A DNA stretch of 5,858 nt. Origin: Bacillota bacterium (GTDB taxonomy: Bacteria; Bacillota; Clostridia; Peptostreptococcales; Anaerovoracaceae). The notes under the pieces are model-generated. The model saw nothing but the letters and a program-made list of their open reading frames with translations. It ran no database searches and had not been told where the DNA came from. Made by a program: the position numbers and the translations under genes. Below are positions 1 through 5,837 of this stretch, in pieces; positions within the stretch are counted from its first letter, which is position 1; every line of letters begins with the position of its first letter. The DNA lies in assembly GCA_030527065.1 (NCBI GenBank), contig JAUNBO010000116.1, positions 1 through 5,858 on the forward strand, read 5' to 3'.

Positions 1-257
1 AAAAGCTGTAGCTCGAAAAACGGGCAAGCATAGCCATCCCCCAACAGGCCCCGGTTTACAGCTCCCTTCACTGTCATGCGATTCATATTCTCAGCCTGCC
101 GCATAAATCATATCACACCTGCCGGCCAAAAGAAAACCACAAAAGAATCACCGGCCCTTTCCATATTTTTCATAAAATCCACACACAGCTCTGCTACCAT
201 GCAGATGTGCAATAAACGGAAACCGCAGCGACGGTATCGCTTAAAGGAGCCGGTGAA
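1..257. other. Non-coding 5' flank, more AT-rich than the genes
   Basis: I see no gene with recognisable protein content here. An open frame on the plus strand from 76 to 309 has no good ribosome binding site, runs into the adaptor gene in another frame and has a composition unlike a protein, so I treat it as chance. A promoter for the downstream operon must lie here or further upstream. The best plus-strand candidate is TG-C-AATAAA at 208-216, which has only four of six -10 matches and no -35 partner, so I do not call it. AGCTGTA at 4-10 can pair with TACAGCT at 57-63, enclosing GGGC (22-25) and GCCC (48-51), which suggests possible RNA structure near the left edge. Confidence 0.6.
107..115 (-). 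promoter_or_regulatory. Possible extended -10 promoter element, minus strand
   Basis: Read on the minus strand this is TGATATGAT, a TGn extended -10 followed by TATGAT (five of six matches to TATAAT). The -35 position about 17 bases further upstream is a poor match, so only the extended -10 supports the call. It would drive transcription leftwards out of the window, through the possible stem sequences at 4-63. Without seeing the gene on the left this remains a weak call. Confidence 0.2.
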
Positions 258-265
258 GGGAGGAG
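258..265 (+). promoter_or_regulatory. Ribosome binding site of the adaptor gene
   Basis: GGGAGGAG lies 7 bases before the ATG at 273 and is a strong Shine-Dalgarno match. It decides the start: a stop codon (TAA, 270-272) sits in frame directly before this ATG, so the gene cannot begin earlier. The next in-frame ATG at 306 has only a poorer purine run (AAAAGGGG, 294-301) before it. Confidence 0.8.
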
Positions 266-272
266 TCAGTAA

Positions 273-1970
273 ATGGAAGGCGAAAGTGCGATCAAAAGGG
301 GTTTTATGAGAATAAGAAAGTCCGGCGGCCAGGGGGGCCGCCGGACGGGGCCGGTGTGGAAAAAATGGAGCAGAAAGAAAAAGATCGCCGCCCTGGTGGC
401 CATGGTCCTGCTAATTGCCCTGGCGGCATGGCTGGTCCTGGGCCCCCTGACGGGAGGCACGGCGGCAGCCACGGAATACATGGAATATACGGTGAGCAGG
501 GGAGACGTTTCCGTCAGCATCAGCGGCACCGGCACGGTATCCCCCATCAATTCCTATGAAGTGGTGTCCACCGTGGCGGGAGAGGTCCTGACGGACACCT
601 TTGAAGAGGGAGACAGCGTGACAGAGGGAGACGTGCTTTATACCATCGATTCCTCAGACATGGAAGACACCATAGCCAAGGCCAACATTTCCTACGAGCG
701 CTCCCTCATGACCTATGAGGACAGCCAGAAAGCGTACACGGGCCTGACGGTCACCGCCACCGGCAGCGGAAAGGTGGCCCAGGTCTACGTCAGCAAGGGA
801 GACAGCGTCCAGAGCGGCACCCAGATCGCCCAGATCGTGGACGACAGCTATATGACCGCCACCGTGGCCTTCAGCGAAACCGACGCAGCGTCCCTTTATG
901 TGGGGCAGAGCATCACTGCAGTGGTGGAGAACACCTTTGAAACCATCAGCGGTACCATCACATCCATCGGAAACGGCACCCGGGTGGCCGAGGGGTATAT
1001 GACGGTCCGGGACGTGGAGGTGCGCATCGCCAATCCCGGTTATCTCAGCGAGGGGACCTATGTTTCCGTCACCGCCGGCGACGCCTCCTGCCAGGAGACC
1101 GCCCCCCTGGAATACAACAGCTCCAGGACGGTAAAGGCGGAGGCCTCCGGCACGGTTTCCAAAATCGTGGCCAGCGCCGGGACCACCGTCAGCATCGGGG
1201 ACACCCTTGTCATTTTAGAAAACGAGGACGCCGCAGACAGCCTGAGGAGCAGCCAACTCACCATGCAGGAAGCGGAGATGACTTACCAGAACACCCAGGA
1301 GCAGCTGGACGATTACACCATCACCGCCCCCATCTCCGGCTCCATCATCTCCAAGAGCGTCAAGGCCGGCGACACCATCGATTCCGGCAACACCCAGACC
1401 ACCATGGCCACCATCGCAGACATGAGCCAGTTCACCTTCACCATCAACGTGGACGAACTGGACATTTCCCAGATGGAGGTGGGGCAGAAGGTCCTCATCA
1501 CGGCAGACGCCCTGTCCGATGTAGTGATAGAAGGAGAGGTGTCCGCCATCAGCATCAGCGGGACCTATTCCAACGGCGTCACCAATTACCCGGTGAAGAT
1601 CGTCTTTGAGCCCGTGGACGGGCTGCTTCCGGGCATGAACGTGTCGGCGGAGATCGTGGTGGATTCCGCCGAAGACGTGCTGCTCATCCCCAGCACGGCG
1701 GTGAACCGGGGGAACACGGTGCTCATGGCCGACGGCGAGGAGCGGGCGGTGAGCCTGGGCCTCAGCGACGCCAGCAACATCGAAGTCACCGAGGGCCTGG
1801 AAGAAGGCGAGGTGATACAGGTCCCCGTGAGCATAGGAAGCGACGACAGCAGCGTTACGGAAGAAATGGGCGGCATGATGATGATGGACGGCGGCAGTAT
1901 GCCATCCGGAGATATGCCATCCGGCGGAAGCATGCCCTCCGGGGGAGGAGGTGCACCCGGTGGATTCTAA
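273..1970 (+). CDS. HlyD/MacA-like membrane-anchored ABC efflux adaptor with duplicated core
   Basis: Adaptor subunit of a MacAB/YknXYZ-type exporter, 565 aa. A basic cytoplasmic tail (about 1-37, many Arg/Lys) is followed by one membrane segment (about 38-57) and an external C-terminal part; there is no lipobox. The outer part appears duplicated. Unit 1 (about 87-270) has a lipoyl half-motif around GEVLTDTFEEGDSV, a short helical segment (about 129-158), a second half-motif GKVAQVYVSKGDSV and a beta-barrel. Unit 2 (about 287-465) repeats this order with GTVSKIVASAGTTV, a helix (about 319-347), TITAPISGSI and a barrel ending in LLPGMNVSAEIVV. A membrane-proximal part (about 467-519, LLIPSTAV) follows. 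The tail from 530 is Met/Gly-rich. B. subtilis YknX is about 377 aa, so the second unit accounts for most of the extra length. The helices are too short to reach a TolC-like channel, as expected in a monoderm. First gene of the operon; the substrate cannot be read from the sequence. Confidence 0.9.
   Translation: MEGESAIKRGFMRIRKSGGQGGRRTGPVWKKWSRKKKIAALVAMVLLIALAAWLVLGPLTGGTAAATEYMEYTVSRGDVSVSISGTGTVSPINSYEVVSTVAGEVLTDTFEEGDSVTEGDVLYTIDSSDMEDTIAKANISYERSLMTYEDSQKAYTGLTVTATGSGKVAQVYVSKGDSVQSGTQIAQIVDDSYMTATVAFSETDAASLYVGQSITAVVENTFETISGTITSIGNGTRVAEGYMTVRDVEVRIANPGYLSEGTYVSVTAGDASCQETAPLEYNSSRTVKAEASGTVSKIVASAGTTVSIGDTLVILENEDAADSLRSSQLTMQEAEMTYQNTQEQLDDYTITAPISGSIISKSVKAGDTIDSGNTQTTMATIADMSQFTFTINVDELDISQMEVGQKVLITADALSDVVIEGEVSAISISGTYSNGVTNYPVKIVFEPVDGLLPGMNVSAEIVVDSAEDVLLIPSTAVNRGNTVLMADGEERAVSLGLSDASNIEVTEGLEEGEVIQVPVSIGSDDSSVTEEMGGMMMMDGGSMPSGDMPSGGSMPSGGGGAPGGF
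320..346 (+). repeat. Perfect 11-bp GC-rich inverted repeat inside the adaptor 5' coding region
   Basis: GTCCGGCGGCC (320-330) and GGCCGCCGGAC (336-346) are exact reverse complements around a five-base loop (AGGGG). The stem begins 47 bases after the start codon and encodes the Ser-Gly-Gly-Gln-Gly-Gly-Arg-Arg stretch of the cytoplasmic tail. No T-run follows, so it is not a classical terminator. In mRNA it should form a very stable hairpin near the initiation region, and it lies even closer (14 bases) to the alternative ATG at 306. Confidence 0.75.
531..1082 (+). repeat. Adaptor duplication, unit 1 (protein-level repeat)
   Basis: This encodes adaptor residues about 87-270: first lipoyl half-motif, short helix, second lipoyl half-motif (GKVAQVYVSKGDSVQSG), then a beta-barrel ending near LSEGTYVSVTAGD. 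The same order returns in unit 2 at 1131-1667. The similarity is at protein level; I see no long DNA identity, so the duplication looks old. Boundaries are approximate. Confidence 0.6.
1131..1667 (+). repeat. Adaptor duplication, unit 2 (protein-level repeat)
   Basis: This encodes adaptor residues about 287-465, matching unit 1 module by module: ASGTVSKIVASAGTTVSIGD for the first lipoyl half, a helix around RSSQLTMQEAEMTYQNTQEQ, TITAPISGSIISKSVKAGD for the second half, and a barrel ending in LLPGMNVSAEIVVD. Unit 2 is closer to the usual HlyD/MacA consensus than unit 1. Boundaries are approximate. Confidence 0.6.
1896..1943 (+). repeat. Three short (S/D)MPSG tandem repeats in the adaptor tail
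   Basis: Three near-repeats of 15-18 bases start at 1896, 1911 and 1929. Each holds ATGCCATCCGG or ATGCCCTCCGG and encodes SMPSG, DMPSG and SMPSG. They belong to a longer Met/Gly-rich tail (adaptor residues 530-565) that includes four Met in a row at 535-538. Confidence 0.75.
1944..1951 (+). promoter_or_regulatory. Ribosome binding site of the ATPase gene, inside the adaptor gene
   Basis: GGAGGAGG sits within the Gly codons of the adaptor tail. Its AGGAGG core (1946-1951) is 8 bases before the GTG at 1960, an ideal spacing, so it decides for that start. A GTG at 1951 would overlap the site itself, and the ATG at 1975 would be 23 bases away. Confidence 0.7.
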
Positions 1971-2718
1971 GGAAATGAGAAAAAGCGGCAGCACGATGGC
2001 TTTCCCGGCAGGACGGGGAGAGGAAGCTCCCCTGGTCCGCCTGGAGAACATCTATAAGATATACACCATGGGGGATACAGAGGTGAGGGCCCTGGACGGG
2101 GTCAGCCTGGATATCTACGAGAAAGAGATGGTGGCCATAGTGGGCCAGTCCGGCTCCGGGAAATCCACCTGCATGAACATCATCGGCTGTCTGGATATCC
2201 CCACCTCCGGGACCTACCGCCTGAAGGGAGAGGACGTGAGCCACATGAGCGACGACCAGCAGGCGGACATCCGCAACAAGACCCTGGGCTTCGTCTTTCA
2301 GCAGTACAATCTGATCCCCAAGCTCTCCGTCCTGGAAAATGTGGAGCTGCCCTTGATATATAAAGGGGTGTCGGAGAAGGAGCGGCGGCGGGCGGCCCTG
2401 GAGGTGCTGGAACGGGTGGGCATTGCCGATAAGCGGAACAACATGCCCGGACAGCTTTCCGGCGGTCAGCAGCAGCGGGTCTCCATCGCCAGGGCCCTGG
2501 CGGGGAATCCCTCGGTGATCCTGGCCGACGAGCCCACCGGCGCCCTGGATTCCCATACGGGGCAGGAGGTGCTGGATTTTCTTGAAAAGCTCAACCGGGA
2601 GGGGAATACCGTCATCCTCATCACCCACGATATGGGAGTGGCTGGTAGGGCCCGCCGGATCGTGCGCATTGCCGACGGCAGGATCGTGGAAGACTCTTTA
2701 ACGGAAAGGGCGGGTTAG
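1960..2718 (+). CDS. MacB/LolD-type ABC transporter ATP-binding protein
   Basis: Cytoplasmic ATPase that powers the exporter, 252 aa from the GTG at 1960. All nucleotide-binding motifs are intact (numbering from that start): A-loop region around IYKIYTMGDTEVRALDGVSL, Walker A GQSGSGKST (62-70), Q-loop in FVFQQYNL (Gln about 114), signature LSGGQQQR (166-173), Walker B VILADEP with catalytic Glu 191, D-loop GALD (194-197) and switch His 223 in ITHD. The MGDTEVRALDGVSL form and the FQQYNLIPKLSVLENVELPLIY stretch are typical of the MacB/LolD/YknY group. It overlaps the adaptor stop by 11 bases, so translation is probably coupled. The start is the uncertain point: GTG 1951, ATG 1975 and ATG 1996 are in frame, but only 1960 has a well-placed ribosome binding site. 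The first 25 or so residues precede the fold. No membrane segment is present, so this is not a fused MacB. Confidence 0.93.
   Translation: MDSKEMRKSGSTMAFPAGRGEEAPLVRLENIYKIYTMGDTEVRALDGVSLDIYEKEMVAIVGQSGSGKSTCMNIIGCLDIPTSGTYRLKGEDVSHMSDDQQADIRNKTLGFVFQQYNLIPKLSVLENVELPLIYKGVSEKERRRAALEVLERVGIADKRNNMPGQLSGGQQQRVSIARALAGNPSVILADEPTGALDSHTGQEVLDFLEKLNREGNTVILITHDMGVAGRARRIVRIADGRIVEDSLTERAG
2705..2710 (+). promoter_or_regulatory. Ribosome binding site of the permease gene
   Basis: AAAGGG lies 9 bases before the ATG at 2720, within the last codons of the ATPase gene. It is weaker than the sites of the neighbouring genes. With one base between stop and start, re-initiation by ribosomes finishing the ATPase probably contributes. 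Confidence 0.5.
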
Positions 2719-2719
2719 C

Positions 2720-3895
2720 ATGAACATCAAGCAGTCCTTCCGCATGGCGCTGAAAAGCATTCAAAGCAGCAAGATGCGGGCCTTCCTCACCATGCTGGGC
2801 ATCATCATAGGCGTGGCCTCCGTCATCGTGCTGGTGAGTCTCATGAACGGCGTCACCTCCGACATCACCTCCCGCTTTGAGAGCATGGGCACCAACACCC
2901 TGACGGTGAACGTCATGGGACGGGGCAGCAGCCGCTCCTTCTCCGAGGAGCAGATGGAGGCGGTGATCACGGAAAACGAAAGCCTGTACAGCGGCTATAG
3001 CCCCACCGTCAGCGCCTCTGTAACGGCCAAGGTGGACAGCAGCTCCGTCACCAGCTCCGTCACCGGGGTCAACGAGATGTACCAGGAGCTTCAGAGCCTG
3101 GAGCTCTCCTCCGGGCGCTTTGTCAGCTACATCGACTGCGAGCGGCGGCACCAGGTCTGCGTGGTGGGCTCCTATCTGGTGCAGGAGCTTTTCGGCGGCC
3201 AGGACCCGGTGGGAGAGACCATCAAGCTGGACAGCTACAATTTTACCATAGTGGGAGTCCTGGAGGAGACGGCGGATTCGGAGGAGAACTCCGAGGACCA
3301 CGTCATCTATATGCCCTATTCCACCGCCATGAAGATCTCCGGCACAGGCACCCTTTCCTCTTATATGGTGTCTCTGGCGGACCGGGACCAGGTGGACCTG
3401 GGAGTGGCCACTCTGGAAAACGCCATGTATCAGGTCTTCGGCGACGAGGACGCCTACAACGTCACAAGCATGTCCGCCATGATAGAGTCCCTCAGTGAAA
3501 TGACGGATATGATGACCTCGGTCCTGGTGGGCATCGCCAGCATATCCCTTCTGGTAGGGGGCATAGGAATTATGAACATCATGCTGGTCTCCGTGACGGA
3601 GCGGATCCGGGAGATCGGCATACGGAAGGCCGTGGGAGCCCGCAGGCGGGCCATTCTGAGCCAGTTCCTCATAGAGGCGGGCACCACCAGCTCTCTGGGG
3701 GGCGTCATGGGAATCCTTCTGGGTCTTCTGATGGCGGAAGCGGCGGGGGTGATTCTGGGAATGGCCGTGGTTCCCACCATAGGCTCCATTCTCCTGGCCT
3801 TCGGCGTGTCCGTGGGGATAGGCGTCATCTTCGGATATTTTCCCGCAAAGAAAGCGGCGGGGCTGCGGCCCATAGAGGCTTTGCGGCATGAATAG
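2720..3895 (+). CDS. MacB/FtsX-family ABC transporter permease
   Basis: Membrane subunit of the exporter, 391 aa. The order is typical of MacB/YknZ permeases: a short cytoplasmic amphipathic start, TM1 (about 21-43, AFLTMLGIIIGVASVIVLVS), a large external MacB_PCD-type domain (about 44-262), then three membrane segments near 266-290, 323-347 and 352-374. Hallmark motifs are present: GGIGIMNIMLVSVTERIREIGIRKAVGAR (about 280-308) after TM2, and FPAKKAAGLRPIEALRHE at the C-terminus. The length is normal for a stand-alone permease without fused ATPase. The external domain carries two Cys (140 and 147) that could form a disulfide. The gene starts one base after the ATPase stop, so the two are surely co-expressed; a dimer of each is expected from the family. 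Substrates in this family range from peptides to macrolides, so none can be assigned. Confidence 0.93.
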   Translation: MNIKQSFRMALKSIQSSKMRAFLTMLGIIIGVASVIVLVSLMNGVTSDITSRFESMGTNTLTVNVMGRGSSRSFSEEQMEAVITENESLYSGYSPTVSASVTAKVDSSSVTSSVTGVNEMYQELQSLELSSGRFVSYIDCERRHQVCVVGSYLVQELFGGQDPVGETIKLDSYNFTIVGVLEETADSEENSEDHVIYMPYSTAMKISGTGTLSSYMVSLADRDQVDLGVATLENAMYQVFGDEDAYNVTSMSAMIESLSEMTDMMTSVLVGIASISLLVGGIGIMNIMLVSVTERIREIGIRKAVGARRRAILSQFLIEAGTTSSLGGVMGILLGLLMAEAAGVILGMAVVPTIGSILLAFGVSVGIGVIFGYFPAKKAAGLRPIEALRHE

Positions 3896-3900
3896 CAAAA

Positions 3901-3912
3901 AGGAAAGGAAGG
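3901..3912 (+). promoter_or_regulatory. Ribosome binding site of the SLH gene
   Basis: AGGAAAGGAAGG lies in the 25-base gap after the permease stop and ends 8 bases before the ATG at 3921. This supports 3921 as the main start. The earlier in-frame ATG at 3888 overlaps the permease stop by 8 bases and has only a weak GAGG (3875-3878) before it. Confidence 0.6.
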
Positions 3913-3920
3913 CAAACAAT

Positions 3921-5837
3921 ATGGATCGTATGTCAGTAAGAAAAACAGGAAGGAAAAGGGGAAGGCGGCTTCTGGCCGCAGTCTTGACAGTGGCCCTGCT
4001 TTTTACCGGAAGCGCGGCGGGAAGCTTTGCTGCGGACAGCAGCACCGACAGCGCCGTGTCCATGCTGGCGGCCATGGGAGTGATCTCGGCGGACAGCAGC
4101 GGCAGCTACGACCTCAACAGCAATGTCACCCGGGCGGCCTGGGCAAAGATGCTGGTAATGGCCTCGCCCTACAAGGACCAGGTGGCTGCGGGGGCGTATT
4201 CTGCGCCCTTCAAGGATGTGGCCGCCACTCACTGGGCCGCCGCCTACATCAAGGTGGCGGTGAGCAACGGCCTCATGTCCGGCTACAGCGACGGCAGCTT
4301 CCGCCCCGACTCCACGGTGACTCTGGCCCAGGCGGTGAACAGCGTCCTGCTGCTGCTGGGCTACACCCAGTCGGATTTCCAGGGGGCCTTCCCCTATGCC
4401 CAGATGAACATCTACAACAGCATAGGCCTGTCCCAGAACATTGCCGTCAGCACCCACTCCTCCTCCATCACCCGGGGAGACGCAGCGGACCTTCTGTACA
4501 ACGCCTTGGGGACCAACGTAAAGGACGGCAGTCAGAAATATGCCGCCACTCTCGGTTACTCCGTCAACAGCAGCGGTCAGGTGGACTATGCCGGGATCAT
4601 TTCTTCCAATATGTACGGCCCTTACACCGTAAGCTCCGCCTCCGACTGGGCCTCGCTCCTGGGGGTGGACACCGCCTCCGTCACCGTGTACAAAAATGGA
4701 AGCCAGGTCACAGCCGCCGACATCAGCGCCTATGACATCCTGTATTATTCCGCAGACAAGAGCACGGTATGGGCTTACAACAGCAGGGCCACGGGGATCT
4801 ATGAAAGCGCCTCCCCCAGCCAGGATGCGGCGACCTCCGTTACGGTCTCCGGCACCGTCTATGAGCTGGAGTCCACGGCGGCCTTCACAGCCCTTTCCTC
4901 CGGCGGCACATTGAAAATCGGTGATGCGGTGACTCTGCTCCTGGGCAAGGACGGGGGCGTGGCAGATGCGGTGGCGGCTGCGGACATCGATGACGTCACG
5001 GTGCTCTACGTCACCCAGTCCGGCAGCAAATCCTACGAGGACGCCAACGGCAACGCCTACACCTCCCGGTACATCGCCGGCGTCACCGCCGACGGCAGGG
5101 AACTGGAATATCCGGTCACCGTCACCTGGATCTCGGAAGGAGATACGGTGAAGCTCAGCTTCAGCAGCGGTTCCATGCGGGTCAGCCGGGCCGGCAGCAG
5201 CAGCGTCTACGGCGAAGTGGACGCAGACGATATGACCATAGGGAGCAAGACTGTGGCGGACAGCGTGAAAATCATAGATACCTATGCAGGTTCCTACGTA
5301 CAGACAGGCATGAGCCGCCTGGACGGCCTCACCCTCAGCAGTGACAGCGTGCTGTACTGCGATATGGAAAACGGGAAGATCACCCGGCTGTTCCTGAACA
5401 ACGTCACCGGCGACGCCATGGATTACGGCGTTGTCCTCTCCGCCGTCTCCAACAGCAGCAGCAGCGGCTCCAGCGGCAGCTACAGCTACGACCTGGACGG
5501 GACCACCCATAATCTGAATTTCTCCGATAAGGCTCTCAGCAACGTCAGCAAGGGGCCTGCGGCCATCTATACCAGCGGAGGGGAGACCCGGCTGAAAAAC
5601 CTGCCTTCTCTCAGCAAGATCACCGACGTCACCAGCTCTTATGTGGTGGCCGGCGGCAACAGATATTACTACGCCGCCGAGGTGAAGGTCTATGAGAAGA
5701 CCAGCAGCTCCTACCGCCTGTCCACCGTGGCTGACGCGGTGGCGGCTGCGGAGGAAGGGGGGTCCCTGTCGTTCTACTATGATTTTGACAAGACTGCTGC
5801 CAAGGGAGCCCGGGTCCGGGTCATCATCATTAACTGA
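3921..5837 (+). CDS. Secreted S-layer homology (SLH) domain protein
   Basis: Exported wall-associated protein, 638 aa from ATG 3921 (649 if ATG 3888 is used, which only lengthens the basic N-terminus). The signal peptide has a very basic n-region (RKTGRKRGRR), a hydrophobic core LLAAVLTVALLFTG and a likely cut near SFA-A-D (about 37-39). Three SLH-like repeats follow: about 45-92 (with VTRAAWAKML), 97-148 (FKDVAATHWAAAYI, GYSDGSFRPDSTVT; the clearest) and 157-198 (ITRGDAADLLYNAL). In the family such triplets bind pyruvylated secondary wall polymer. The remaining 440 or so residues are Ser/Thr/Asp/Gly-rich with predicted beta character, include a Ser-rich linker (510-523), and match no enzyme motif I know; similar tails are common in clostridial SLH proteins. 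It has no C-terminal membrane anchor or LPXTG. It is the last visible gene of the exporter operon; a structural, scaffolding or client role is inference. Confidence 0.9.
   Translation: MDRMSVRKTGRKRGRRLLAAVLTVALLFTGSAAGSFAADSSTDSAVSMLAAMGVISADSSGSYDLNSNVTRAAWAKMLVMASPYKDQVAAGAYSAPFKDVAATHWAAAYIKVAVSNGLMSGYSDGSFRPDSTVTLAQAVNSVLLLLGYTQSDFQGAFPYAQMNIYNSIGLSQNIAVSTHSSSITRGDAADLLYNALGTNVKDGSQKYAATLGYSVNSSGQVDYAGIISSNMYGPYTVSSASDWASLLGVDTASVTVYKNGSQVTAADISAYDILYYSADKSTVWAYNSRATGIYESASPSQDAATSVTVSGTVYELESTAAFTALSSGGTLKIGDAVTLLLGKDGGVADAVAAADIDDVTVLYVTQSGSKSYEDANGNAYTSRYIAGVTADGRELEYPVTVTWISEGDTVKLSFSSGSMRVSRAGSSSVYGEVDADDMTIGSKTVADSVKIIDTYAGSYVQTGMSRLDGLTLSSDSVLYCDMENGKITRLFLNNVTGDAMDYGVVLSAVSNSSSSGSSGSYSYDLDGTTHNLNFSDKALSNVSKGPAAIYTSGGETRLKNLPSLSKITDVTSSYVVAGGNRYYYAAEVKVYEKTSSSYRLSTVADAVAAAEEGGSLSFYYDFDKTAAKGARVRVIIIN

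Noticed and set aside
118..157. GCCGG (121-125) and CCGGC (151-155) as a hairpin or operator
   Set aside because: The arms are 5 bp with a 25-base loop, and GCCGGC is itself a common palindrome in this GC-rich DNA.
208..216. TGCAATAAA as the operon promoter
   Set aside because: Only four of six -10 matches and nothing like a -35 at 15-19 bases upstream.
76..309. Plus-strand open frame of 77 codons before the adaptor
   Set aside because: It has no good ribosome binding site, a composition unlike a protein, and it runs into the adaptor coding region in another frame.
1215..2628. Two minus-strand open frames opposite the adaptor and ATPase (1215-2051 and 1855-2628)
   Set aside because: Both are shadows of genes with intact conserved motifs and have no protein-like composition.
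1951..3895. A fused MacB (ATPase plus permease in one protein)
   Set aside because: A TAG stop at 2716-2718 and a separate ATG at 2720 with a ribosome binding site show two genes, as in YknY/YknZ.
2621..4075. Long open frame (484 codons) on the minus strand opposite the permease
   Set aside because: It is a His/Gly/Asp-rich shadow frame spanning the ends of three genes that have clear family motifs on the plus strand.
3933..5510. Long open frame (525 codons) on the minus strand opposite the SLH gene
   Set aside because: It is rich in Gly, Ala, Val, His and Asp in a low-information pattern, has no recognisable domain, and is explained by the GC-rich codon use of the SLH gene on the other strand.
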